In this document: positions 22,997 to 34,161 of the stretch, piece by piece
How the letters are laid out: every line of letters begins with the position of its first letter
Position numbering within the stretch: position 1 is the first letter of the stretch
Assembly (NCBI RefSeq): GCF_011075055.1
Contig: NC_058156.1
Span: 3,534,001-3,598,000 of the forward strand
DNA length: 64,000 nucleotides
DNA from: Mangifera indica
Taxonomy: Eukaryota; Streptophyta; Magnoliopsida; Sapindales; Anacardiaceae
Direction: 5' to 3'
Program-made: the position numbers and the translations under genes
Notes under the pieces: model-generated
What the model saw: the letters and a program-made list of their open reading frames with translations, nothing else
The model's database searches: none
What the model was told of the DNA's origin: nothing

Positions 22997-23563
22997 CTAT
23001 GAAGGAGGAGGTGCCAGCTTCCCAGTCAAGTATTTCCCAACGGTTTCTGCAAGTGTTTCCACCACATTGGTGTTTACTAGAGAGGTCAGATTTGCTAACT
23101 TATCATCAATCTTATACTTTATTGTTGATCTTATAATACTTGATGTAGAATTTTTTTTAATAATTTTGTATTGAGTTACATAACGCTTGAAGCCCAATGC
23201 TATAAATCCTCCTTTAATGGTTTTCGTTTCTTTCACGCGTGTTTTATTATTAACCTCTATAATTTCTTCATGCATATAACCAACTCCAGGAGTTCCTGAA
23301 ACAAAGGCCAAATAGAAATATTTAACATTTAGTAGCTCAAGTATAATGTTTGATAAATAATATTAATTAATTTAATTACCTGGTGGATATGTAATGTTCA
23401 GAATTGTGCCAACATGTCCATCACCTTTAAGGACTTTTGCTCTTCCAACCACATCTGGCAAATATGTATTTATAATCGTGAGAACCTGAAGGCTGCCATA
23501 GATTTCCCACACCGAAACAGCCGAGGCATACACCAAAGTATGAGCTGCAACAAGGCCGTGCAT
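22997..23563 (-). CDS. Bet v 1/PR-10 family protein, norcoclaurine-synthase-like (two exons)
   Basis: Exon 1 is 23,380-23,563, the GT-AG intron is 23,296-23,379 (84 bp) and exon 2 is 22,997-23,295, giving 160 residues. The intron falls after the first base of codon 62, the conserved intron site of PR-10 genes. The ligand-binding-loop motif reads GDGHVGT (usually GDGGVGT). The surrounding runs SVWEIYGSLQ, ITYPPGTPGVGYMHEEI, RVKETKTIKGGFIALGF and STIKYKID match the norcoclaurine-synthase-like group rather than the major birch-pollen group. No signal peptide is seen, so a cytosolic small-ligand binder is expected. From a remembered alignment with Thalictrum NCS, the Lys122 and Glu110 positions are kept, while Tyr108 and Asp141 appear replaced (Met, Thr). 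True NCS activity is therefore doubtful. The start ATG has no in-frame rival, and a TATA box lies 63 bp upstream. Surrounding duplicated flanks suggest a former cluster. Confidence 0.88.
23296..23379 (-). other. Intron of the PR-10-like gene
   Basis: Donor GTAATTAA follows CCACCAG. The acceptor TTTGTTTCAG precedes GAACTCC. Removing 84 bp joins the two frames into one of 161 codons including the stop, with the split codon coding Gly. Confidence 0.88.
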
Positions 23564-23625
23564 TTTGATGTTAGGAATTTGATTTCTTGATGATGGGTTG
23601 GTTCATTTGTTGTGCTACTGCTTGG

Positions 23626-23633
23626 TATTTATA
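23626..23633 (-). promoter_or_regulatory. TATA box of the PR-10-like gene
   Basis: TATAAATA on the minus strand, 63 bp upstream of the start codon, the usual spacing for a short plant 5' leader. The sequence just upstream (AGTCAATAGATCTAATT, CGACGTTGCG) is what the blocks at 19.3 and 21.1 kb share. Confidence 0.65.
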
Positions 23634-23879
23634 ATGCTTTGTTTGAAGACAGAGTCAATAGATCTAATTCGAAACAGCCGACGTTGCGTTATAAACAATC
23701 AATATAAATAGTATCAACTAGAAGGGTAGAGTCATCAACTAGCAAAGAAGTTGCCTTCACCCGGGCTGACTTTTTGTTTCTTATTTAAGGATAAAAACAC
23801 TTGCCTCATTACCTATTCAAGTAAATATTCATTAATTGTTCAAAAAATAAAATATATATTTGTTAACCCGTCACAATCT

Positions 23880-24054
23880 CCCCCGGTTTAGAGTACCCCA
23901 TGCAATCTCATAATCTCTGTGACATATAATTGACCTATCTGATTTGTACTCGTTGTGTCCCTTGAGGAATAAAATGAGCCAACTTAGTCAACTAGTCAAC
24001 CACAACCCATAGAGCAGTAGTCCTCCTTTGATCCTCGACAATCTAACCTCGAAG
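23880..24054 (-). pseudogene. Fragment of Ty3/gypsy integrase
   Basis: Minus-strand frames give pieces such as TALWVVVD, LTKLAHFIP and IGQLYVTEIMRLHG, which together match the middle of chromovirus integrase (IWVVVDRLTKSAHF through YIEEIVRLHG). At least two frame changes and stops are present. It stops abruptly at 24,054, where an LTR-like repeat begins. It is a second, separate chromovirus remnant from the one at 30.5-32.3 kb. Confidence 0.65.
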
Positions 24055-26440
24055 TTAAAACACCCTTTTTTAGAAGTATTGTCCTTTGGAGGAAGACGTC
24101 ACTATGTAGGCTATTTGTGCATGCATTTATTTTAAAAATATATAATAAAGTTCATAATAACTTTAATTAAAACATCATTTATTGATCATTCATTAAAAAT
24201 GACTATATCACTCCCTCCAAAAGTACAACCCCCCAGAGGATACTATATTACTAACTTTTATTGAAATCTCCAAAATGCCCTTGATCTCGACCCATAATAT
24301 TTTTGTCATCTAAAGTTGACATTAAACCCCATTAGGATGATGGTAGGTCCTATTTATCTTCTCTATGCTCATACTATATTCTAAGAAATGTCTAGGCTAC
24401 ATATCTTAACTCTTAGATCGAATTATGTTTCGTTTAGTCACTAAAGAGCAACTCTCCAAATTCTTATTTGCCATGACCATAACTTGCTTGGTGAAAGTAT
24501 CATCTAAAAGTTGTAATTGAACTATATACTAAGCCAATCAAACCAGATCAGATACAAGGATTTTAACACCTTGGCCATATGAATTCTCTCTCTTTTCCAT
24601 TACATTTAAACTTATTCACAAAAGGGCTCTACTGCTAGCAATTACCCTACTGTGGGTATGATGTCTTACTGTAGATGGCGTAAGGAATGTGTACTCATGG
24701 TACCCCCTCATAACAATCTTATGATGTCTAGTATGCATGCATCTTAAGCCTTAACTTAACTCAAGCTCATTCTCGCTTTCATCTTAAGCATACCTTGTGC
24801 CTTCCTAAAATTTCATCTCTTAGTCACATAGGTGTTACTACATACAAAGAATCTCTTTGGATAACCCATAAATTCTTATCCTGGTTCTCTTTACTCTTTA
24901 CTCTTTTCTCTATTATACTCTAAACTCATAGGTGTGTGCTTCTTGACACACGAGGGTATGTCCTTGTATTTATTCGCACATGGCCAACTTCCTCATGGCC
25001 TCTCCCTGTATGGCATTTTTTTTATACATACAGAAGTGTATGTCTTTTCAGCTAATTAATACATTTTCCTATTTAAAACTCAACTCAATTGCACTACTTC
25101 ACAAGGGTATTTTGGTCAATTCACCCTATATACAGTTGTGCTAAGACTACACATGGGTAGTCCATTTGTCCTAGTTGATCAGTTATTAGTCAATGACACC
25201 CATTGATCAACGAAACATTGGAAAACATAGCTTAAATTATAAAGCTCGTGTACATAGGTGTGTGTCTTATACCACATAACACACCCCTTTCTCAATACAT
25301 ACCTTTATTTGGAATATGAACTGAAGAGACAAGCATGACTAGACTTCTTTATTTAGACAATGAAAAATAACATGATAATAATTATTTGAAACTTAAATGC
25401 GAGCAAAAAGGTGTAATTGAATAAATACTTTAAATGTAATTAAATCTATCATTGTTATAACCCAAATGTCTGAAAGTAGCTAAAAATCTTTACAGTGCAA
25501 AATTGGAAATCAATATCTGAATAATATACAAATTTTAAAATGACAATCATGCCTTTCGCCCTCATTCAACTACTTAACTATACCGCTGACTCTCCTACAT
25601 GTCTTGCTACTTACCATAACCTCCAAAACCATAAAAAGGAATGTGTAAATGGAAACACTCAATAAGCTGGTGACATCTCGATATCATGCACAAAGTATAA
25701 AATTGAAATCCTTGCATTCCATCATTGAATATCCATGTGGCTGAAACGAATGTTTCTATCTTTCTTCTTTGCTCATTCGTCAATTATCGGTACTTTGTGC
25801 CCTAAACATATAAACCATCTCATATAAACTGGTAAGGCCTAAGTTGATCTTGACATAACTGATGCCCTGATGAAAGCATATGACATCTTGTGTGTCTACT
25901 AATTGTTGTGCCTTGTGTAATGCCATGTGGTATATTGGGCTAGCTAACTATAATGCCTCGAATAACATATTTGACTTGTTAATTTGGGTGTGGTCATAAC
26001 TCAGCACTCTTATGCCCTAACATAGGCAATCCATAAGGATCTTGAGGGCCTAAGTTAAACTCGACATATCTGATGCCCTAGTGAAAACATAAGACACCTT
26101 GCATGCCACTAATTGTCATGTTTTGTGCACATGACATATGACTTGTTAGGCTAACCAACTAGGACATTCTAATGATATGAGAAAAATCTAGTAGTAGCTC
26201 ATTCCCTTACCACGTAAGTTAATCAAATTTGTTATCTAAACTATCCAAAGATGAGTTTTATCTTAGGTACATATAGTGCATCCCGTTGATTATGTGAGAA
26301 ATAACTAAAAACCACATCTTTACCCCTATACACATGAACTAAATTAAATGGCTATATGTCTTAGCATCGAGTGCATGATGCATCTCATAGGTATTTAGCC
26401 CTAATGTTTTCACTGTTATTGCCACTAAAGCACATAATTA
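24055..26440 (+). repeat. Dispersed chromovirus LTR-like repeat (family F1), copy a
   Basis: Aligns by eye along its length with 52,518-52,861 plus 55,432-57,060 (same orientation) and, from about 25,455 on, with 44,031-44,832 (inverted). Conserved landmarks are AGAAGTATTGTCC near 24,073, the GGTATGATGTCTTACTG block near 24,655, CCGCTGACTCTCCTACATGT near 25,583, and GGCCTAAGTTGATCTTGACA near 25,833. The last block recurs inside this copy near 26,047, an internal duplication of about 220 bp. No protein coding is seen. Confidence 0.6.
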
Positions 26441-27891
26441 ATGGTTATCTAGTTGTGTACCATTATCCTTAGATTCTTCTTACTTTTGATCTGAATTTGA
26501 CTCAGTCTAAATTTGTACCATCATTCATGAAATTGGACACCTATCTTAAGCTTTTCCGTATTTCCTTACTCTTTCATTGTTCTTTATTCTCCCTTACTAG
26601 TTTTCCCCTTCTATGCACGTAAAATATAGGTATTATTGTCTTTTTACCTTTGCCTAAAGGTATATAAACATGTGCTAGCCATCCACGCATGTGTGCCTTC
26701 TAGTACATATATAAGTGTGTGGCACTAAACACATGGTCGTGCAGGAAACTGATACACATGGGGAACTTTTCCATTAACATGCCCAGGCATTCTGAATCAC
26801 ATATGTAAGCCATGTGTCTTCTGATGCATGTTGTCCACTTTTGGAAAACCATACATAGGCATGCATCCTTTACCACATGACCGTGCATGTCTCGCCTCAA
26901 AATGAGTGTAGGAAATATGAAGATTCCTTATTTTTGAATGACATATAGATGTGTATGAGACCATACATGACCGTGTGTTTTGATTTGAAAATCGCATCCT
27001 AGAGTTTCTACGTAATTTAAACTACAATGTCATGGTAACAACATATATGAAGACTAACATATCAGTCTCTGAATGCCCTACAACACATTATTAAGACACC
27101 AAACAAGCAATATATGATTATAATCAGTTTTGCCATATTGCTACATATCATTAACACTATCTTTATGTCCATTATTTAGATTAGCAACTATTCATAGCAT
27201 TAGTCAAATTTAACAACATGTAATCATCATAATAACCATGATTTCATGCATTCAATAAACTGGAATAATTTAAGGAAGGATGTATAGCCCTGCATGCAAA
27301 GACTATTACTCCTTCACCTATTAATTCTCTCTCTAAAAAGCATTATAACAATTCCCTATACGCACTAATTAAAAGTATGATTTTTAACCTTTTTCTTATC
27401 ATCTTTATTCAATAAATTGGTAAACACAACCCCAATATCCATGAATCTTACATAACCATGCCAAGGGGTCACTATTCTTGCCTTTCATCCTAAGCTTGCA
27501 AGTTTTTGGTGTTGCTAAAGGGATTCCAATGATCGTGGGCTCTTTTGCAGCGACCATGGTCCTTCTCTTTTTTTTTTTCCCTTTTTCTCCTTAGGTTGGG
27601 TAGCTGCTAGGGTAAAAATTCTCTTAAAATGATAAAACTTACATTTAAATAAAAACCTACCTAGCCATGACACATGATTGTATGTTATAAGGCATACAGG
27701 TGTATGCCATCTTTATTTAACAAACTTTCATACACTCACACGAAATGTCTTTCTTGCTCTTCCAAGGCATGAACGGATGTTAGCCTTGTGATGCATGACT
27801 GTTCTCACTAGAATTCTATTTAAATGACATAGTATAAATTTGAATATAGGGAAAAACTAAAATGTCCTTGGGCTTATTTATAGGTGTTACA
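26441..27891 (-). repeat. 3' LTR region of the chromovirus at 27.9-32.3 kb
   Basis: On the minus strand the LTR opens with TGTAACACCTATAAATAAG at 27,891, right after a purine-rich tract (TAAAGAAGGAGAAA, 27,892-27,905) and the remnant of the integrase C-terminus. Its far end is not clear; 26,441 is only where the F1 repeat stops aligning. 26,640-26,990 has repeated GTGTGTG and CATGACCGTGC words. No partner LTR is in the window. Confidence 0.5.
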
Positions 27892-27905
27892 TTTCTCCTT
27901 CTTTA
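27892..27905 (-). other. Polypurine tract of the decayed chromovirus
   Basis: TAAAGAAGGAGAAA on the minus strand directly before TGTAACACC. The position between integrase remnant and LTR is right for the plus-strand primer. Confidence 0.6.
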
Positions 27906-28116
27906 AATGAATTTCACCCTCAAAATTATATGAAAAAGTTATGTGAACCTTTTTTTCATATCTTTCTCAACCTCCAATGAGGCTATCTAGAACCAATGTT
28001 TCCTACACTATTTCAAATGGTCCTACTAATCATAACTTTATCAATATGTTTTTTTCTATCAAAAATCATAACATGCTTATAGAGGTCACTATTACAAAAC
28101 TTTATCAACCACTCTA
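27906..28116 (-). pseudogene. Integrase C-terminus/chromodomain remnant
   Basis: The minus-strand frame reads VMIFDRKKHIDKVMISRTI, then stops, then pieces like PHWRLRKI. This matches the end of chromovirus integrase, where an ILDRKEK...KV(I/P) segment leads into the chromodomain. It is the missing tail of the pol remnant at 30,463-32,333, cut off by the copia insertion between them, with about 100 residues of integrase lost at the junction. Confidence 0.55.
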
Positions 28117-28295
28117 TGTAAGGTTTTAAGGCACTGTTAACCGACAACGTAATGGAATTAAAAATTTTAAATTATTAAAGATCTTAAAACTCATCTAGTA
28201 TACTCGTTTTAATGCATAGATTCATGAACATGTTAAACACACATAGGGTGTTTAGAAATTATACTTGCATTGTTGGCTCCTCCAATGGTGCAGGT
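28117..28295 (-). repeat. Truncated 3' LTR of a collapsed copia element
   Basis: About 180 bp matches the end of the LTR at 28,657 (TGTAAGG...; ATAGATTCATGAACATGTTA; ATAGGGTGTTTAGAAATTAT). It has the same orientation and lacks the first 1.6 kb of the LTR. The bases outside it (CTCTA, 28,112-28,116) resemble CTTCA at 30,463-30,467, a possible decayed target duplication. Confidence 0.65.
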
Positions 28296-28656
28296 TGATG
28301 TTTCTAGTCTCAGTTTTTAGACTTTCCAACGATGGCGCGTAAACCACACTCACGTGACAAACCAACTATCAACCTTGAATTTAATCTTTTATCAACAATT
28401 AATCTCAAGAAAATTTCACTTTATAAATTTTCTTGAAGTCAATATTCAGTGATTAGGAATAATCACTCAATAAATTTAACATATCTTTATGTTGTGCTTG
28501 AACTTAACAAATCATATGGCAACACGATTGCAAATCAATTTTACCAATTTTAAGGTATTGATTATTTATCAATTACATACAACAACATATAAATATAACC
28601 AAAACTTGCATGTATATTTTTATGAAAGTATGCCTAAATGGTGGCTCTGATACCAC
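28296..28656 (-). other. Leader and primer-binding site of the collapsed copia element
   Basis: TGGTATCAGAGCCACC on the minus strand (28,640-28,655) is an exact copia tRNA-iMet primer site, one base after the LTR end at 28,657. About 340 bp of non-coding leader follows, then the sequence jumps into the truncated LTR. All of gag-pol has been lost, leaving 5' LTR, leader and an LTR tail. Confidence 0.75.
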
Positions 28657-30462
28657 TGTAAGGTGTTAGGGCTCACTAACCAACAATGTAGCAGAGTTTA
28701 AAATTTTAAAAATATAAAAGATCCTAAAACCTATCCAGGATACCTATTTTAATGTATAGATTCATGAGCATGTTAATCACACATAGGGTGTTTAGAAATT
28801 ATACTTGTGTTGTTGGCTTCTCCAAAACTTCACGTGGCTATGTAAAGATCGTTATCCAACCCTCTTGAGGTGGCACATTGGTATCCATATGGAGTATAAA
28901 TGAGAGGCAATCCAGAAAAAAGGTTGCTAGGGCTTCTGTCGATTGGATCTTGAAAATTAGATGACAATAATATAAGCTTGCATCAATAAGATTTTAGGCA
29001 TGCAAATATGTGTTTAGGATTATTATGTTGTGGAAAAAGAATTTGACTCAAACTAAACACCTTTATTTATAAGGTGTGCAAAAATCCTAAGTTAGGACTC
29101 TAATTATTTAGTGATAAGATGTCCAAGAGTTTTTATTAAATTAAAACTTTTAATTTATTGAAAGTTTTAATGCATAGGAATCCTAATTAAATTAGGATTC
29201 TAACTAAACCTAAACTTTCTATCAAATAAGGACTTTGAAGAATCTTTGTTTAACTAAAACACTTACCTACGAGTTAACTCAGCTAGTTGACTTATATCAT
29301 CATTTGGCCTTACTCGATTAGACTTCTAAGTGGCTCCAACCGAAACCATGCAGTGCATTTACACGATACCATGTGGCATCATGCACAACAAATGATTCAA
29401 TCAAAACATATCCATATGTTTCTCTTTTTCCATGATCTCAGAATTGTTGTTAAACGATTCTGACCTCTTGGTTCATATAAGCCTTTTAATAGATGTAACC
29501 TATAAGCTCTCTATCAAACTAGTAGCTTCTAAATTTAGGTCTAATTTAGACATAGACTAAGATTGGCCTTTAGCAAAGTGTCATGGCCACCCGAATGATA
29601 GTAGTAGTGAACATCTTTGTAAACTTCTACAACATGACATTTACATGCAATTCAATCCTTTTGTCAACCAATATCTCTTAAGGCTAGGATATAAAAGTGT
29701 ATCTATCTCAGTAATTCCTTAATATGAGCTAATGGACATTAATGATTTATATAGATTAGACTATAACCTCATCCCACTATGCCCACAGATTCAAGTAGCT
29801 ATTAATATTTGTTAGCATTCATATATAAGATATCTTCTCCTATGCACAAGAGTGACGAATGCTTTATTGATCAACCATAGCCTTCATGTATTTCATGATA
29901 TAGACATTCATTACCTTTATGATACCTTTATTATAACGATATGTTAGATAGTGTCAAATCATATTGATCCTTACACAAGATAGTCTCGCAATCTTAAGTC
30001 AAAAGATTACATACAACTATAAAGTTTAGAGGATTTGTTCTATAGACATTGGAGCAACTATCTATATAGATATCCTTTGGTGGGGTCAATCTAAAGAACA
30101 GGTCTACATGGTGCATTCATTTATTACACTAAGCCATTAGCAAACAACTTTGACATGAGAGAATTATTGCCACATTTTAGTACGTTTGTTCAACATTATG
30201 ATAATTTCATCATCATTACATATGCCCTTGGTCATTGTAATGTCAGGATTATAGGCATTTCTAAAATAGCCATCTAATATAACTATAAGATTGCCACAAT
30301 CAGTCATCTGAAAATTCTACCATTCTATGAGTATGTTATTCACACAATCATATAACAGACAAGCATATGAAATGAATAACAATAAATCCCTTTTATTAAT
30401 TAATAAGATATATTACAATTACAAATGTCAAATCAATTGACGTTAAGGTATATATCCTAACA
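28657..30462 (-). repeat. Copia 5' LTR, 1.8 kb (family shared with 38,893-40,724 and 44,833-46,568)
   Basis: On the minus strand it runs from TGTTAGGATATATACC (30,462) to CCTTACA (28,657) and is followed by the tRNA-iMet primer site. It aligns throughout with 38,893-40,724 at clear but much-decayed identity, for example TCACATAGGGTGTTTAGAAATTAT against CGCACATACGGTGTTTAGAA. It inserted into the chromovirus integrase. Confidence 0.75.
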
Positions 30463-32333
30463 CTTCAAACTCAAGATGTTAGCTCATCTTGTCAACCTAC
30501 TTTTTAAACAGTTTTGAGCTTGTCTCATCATTTCTCTAATTTTTCTAATGTCTTTCTTCAACCTTTAGTTAAGTCAAACCTTAACACTTGTATTAGAGCA
30601 TCTATCTCTCATATCTCATCCAAATACAAAAGTGATTGACATTTTTAGTATAGTTTTTTAATGGCTATTATTGTATGCAATTTCCATTGATGGTAATACT
30701 TTCATCCAGTTTGCTCTCTTACCTAAGCAACATATCTTTAACATGTTATCAATCACCTAATTGACCTTCACTTGGTTTGCCTATCGGTTTAGGAGTGATG
30801 GGCTGGCTTGTGCTAAAAATGAATTTTGTACCCAAGGACGTTTATATACTATGCAAAAAACTAAAATAGATCCCATGTCTTAGTATGATACTATTGTGTT
30901 GGTAACCTATAAAGTCTGACTATCTTTTTAACATAGATTTGACCCAACTGATCTATACTTGTAGTGTCCTTAACTTGGTCTACTAGTAAACTATTTCTTA
31001 AAAAGTGTTGTATCCTCCTTTGACCTTGATAATTTGACCATAAAGTCTATCAAGATATGTTACCATCTATACCTTAAAATACTACAAGGTTACAAAAGTC
31101 TTTATGGTCTCTGATGTTTAACCTTAACTTATTGGCACAATAGACACCTAGCCACAAAATTTTTTATCTTTCTTCATACCTAACCATTAGAAAGATCTCC
31201 TCAGATATTGATACATCTTTATAGTCCCTAGGCAATGTAAAAGGAACAGTATGCCTTGGAAAGGATTTTATCTCTTAACTTTAATATCAGAAAACATACA
31301 CTCGACTTTTGCATCTCAAAATACCTCCTACCATGCTGAAATTCACCTCAACACTTTTGATGACCCTTTGCCTGATTTAAGAACACCAAACACTTAAAAA
31401 TTGGCAACACAAATCTCTTCTAGGAAGATTGACTAGATATAAAGGCTTGTTAACTCAAGGTCGAGTGTTGGGTATCTGATCTCATAGTCTTTCAACTGTT
31501 AGGAGACATATGTTATAAATTTACCTCTCTATATTAAAACTTCTTCCAATCCCTCATATGAAACATCTACAAAGAGATTCGACTCTTTGCCCTTTGCTAG
31601 CAAAGTCAAAATAAGAACCTTGCTTATATGCATCAGACTATCTAAAAGATATGTCTTTATGAGTCAACTCTATAAGCAATTGGCTAACTTAACAAAGCCT
31701 TCTACAAATAGCCAGTAACACTCTATTAGCTTAAGGAAACTTTGTACTTTCTTGGTTGTCTTACGCCTTTGCTATTTCAACACAAATTCTATCTTACTAG
31801 GGTCCACTAAGATAGTATCTATTAAGACCACGTGTCTAAGGAATACCACTCTGTCTAGCCAAAACTTGCATTGGGAACATTTAGCATGTATTGCACTTTT
31901 CTTAGTTGTTGCAACACAAACCTCAGATGTTGCGTATGTTTCTCTTGAGTTCTAGGTTACACTAGGTTATCGTACATGTACATCACTATAAACCTACCTA
32001 GACAATCCAGGTTATAAAGGTGGTCTTAGGTATATCTTGCTCAGTAGCTTGGACTTGGTAATATTTTAAGTGGGTACTTATCTTTCATTATTACTTTCTT
32101 CAACTCCTAAAAGTTTATGCACATCTTTCTTGATCTATTTCTTTGCCTTTTTTCACAACTAGGATCAATGCACTCTATAATAATATATTCAGTCTAAAAA
32201 AGCCATTATCTAATAACTCTTGTATTGTTTCTTTAGCCTTTATAGTTTGGTTAGCCATCTTGAATGATGCATTTGAAATTGAGGTTATGTTTGAGGCTAA
32301 CACAATGCTAACTCTAACTCTCTCTTAGGTGTT
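30463..32333 (-). pseudogene. Decayed Tekay/Del-like chromovirus pol (RT, RNase H, integrase)
   Basis: Read from right to left, the minus strand gives recognisable pieces in the expected order. RT N-terminus: SIVLASNITSISNASFKMA then IQELLDNGF (32,330-32,190). RT C-terminus: CKFWLDRVVFLRHVVLIDTI and VQSFLKLIECYWLFVEGF (31,960-31,690). RNase H: LFVDVSYEGLEEVLI and YEIRYPTLDLEL (31,600-31,440). Integrase: FVARCLLCQ, VKVKHQRP, the DQLGQIYVKKIVRL block, and AYNNS-like sequence (31,360-30,650), ending at IREMMRQAQN (about 30,520). Stops and frameshifts are frequent, so it is ancient. The match is to chromovirus pol and not to the Athila type at 7-9 kb. Its tail resumes at 28,116, beyond the copia insertion. 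Confidence 0.85.
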
Positions 32334-32746
<413 letters not shown>

Positions 32747-33280
32747 TATTAAAAAGGTATGATATATTTAAAGAGAGAAAAGACAAAAAAAAAAAAATTC
32801 AAGCCTTTTTCCATCATCTTAACTCATCCATTCTAGTAGCCAACCTTCTTCATGTTGTTTTCTTTTGTTTTGTGAAAGAAAAGGAAGGAATTGGAGGGGT
32901 TTTGGAAGACAAAATAAGAAAAGAAAACAATGAAGCACTTTGGAAGCCTTGGTAGTCAAAAAATCTCCTTCCTTTTCTTTTACCTATGTTTTTATATAAA
33001 TGATGCACATTATATGGATATGTTAGTGTGTTTTGGTGTTGATTTAAGGTTGTTTTGATGATAAAGGAAGCAAGACAAAGAGGAGGAAGCCAACTTGCAA
33101 TGATTGGCTTGAAACAAGGTAAACGGTATTAGCTTTGGTATGTTTCATGTTTTATTCTTTTGGTTCCTTGGCTTTATGTTACAAATGATGATTTTGAAGT
33201 TTAGAAATGTTGTTTTGCCATTTGGGGTATCTATGTGTGTTAGTTTGTTCATGGTAGATAATTGGATGATATTTACCATT

Positions 33281-33815
33281 TTACCACTGAATTATTCCCA
33301 TATTTTGCTTGACTTATCTAATGAATCATGAAAGCTATAATAGCTTGTTGGAAAGAGATTTGAATCCTCTTTTCAATGATATATAGCTTGTATAAATTAG
33401 AGATTGGTTAAACTATTAAATTGCATGAACAAAAAGACTATTTTACCAAATAAATAGTGAATATAATTTTTTGCCACTGATTTTATCACATGTTTTGACT
33501 AACTTATCTAATGAATCATGAGTGCTATTATAGTTTTTTAGAAAGCACGTTGAATCCTCTTTTCAATGATATATAGCTTGTATGAATTAAAGACCAGTTG
33601 GACTATTAAATTGCATGAATAAAGGTTGTCTTACCAAATAAATAGTGAATACATTTTTTTGCCATTGATTTCATCCCACGTTTTGACTACCTTATCTGAT
33701 GAATCATGAGTGCTATTATAGCTTGTTGGAAATCTGTTTGAAATTGTTTGGACTATTAGATTACATGAAGAGAAAACTGCTTTATCAAGTGAATAGTATC
33801 ATAAATAGTAATTTA
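33281..33815. repeat. Tandem array of about 190-bp units (2.8 copies)
   Basis: Units start at 33,281, 33,471 and 33,659 with TT(A/G)CCA(C/T)TGA, spacing 190 and 188 bp. The shared core includes CTTATCTAATGAATCATGA, CTCTTTTCAATGATATATAG and ACCAAATAAATAGTGAATA. The third unit is shortened by loss of the ATATATAGCTTG part. Confidence 0.85.
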
Positions 33816-33822
33816 CAGTTTT

Positions 33823-33823
<1 letters not shown>

Positions 33824-33856
<33 letters not shown>
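33824..33856. repeat. (GAAA)n microsatellite
   Basis: About eight uninterrupted GAAA units inside a longer A/G-rich stretch ending near 33,910. Confidence 0.9.
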
Positions 33857-33857
<1 letters not shown>

Positions 33858-34161
33858 CAAGGAAGAAAACAAAGAAAAAGAGAGAACAAGAAAATAAGAA
33901 GAAAAGGAATTTGGGGCTTAAGATTCTAGGGTCATCCCAAGAGTATGGTCTGGTGGGTTATGGATAATTTTAGATGAGTTCTCATATAGGAAATATAAAT
34001 TTTTTGTTCGCTTCTAGACTTTTAGTTTTCTTAGAATAATTTTTAAACACTTTTCGTAATGAGTTTAGTTTAAAGTATTTTAAAAAAAAAATAGATGCTT
34101 TGGATATTAATTTGTAATATTTCTTCTTCGGAAGGTAGTAATTTTGGGGAGGGATGTTACA

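Noticed and set aside
22997..23563. Calling the PR-10-like gene an active norcoclaurine synthase
   Set aside because: Family resemblance is clear, but two catalytic positions appear changed and the alignment is from memory, so only the family is claimed.
34140..34161. GGGGAGGGATGTTAC read on the plus strand as a polypurine tract plus LTR start
   Set aside because: The reverse strand gives TGTAACATCCCTCCCC, a chromovirus LTR start, with LTR-like sequence and a tandem array to its left and copia integrase to its right, so the LTR lies to the left on the minus strand.
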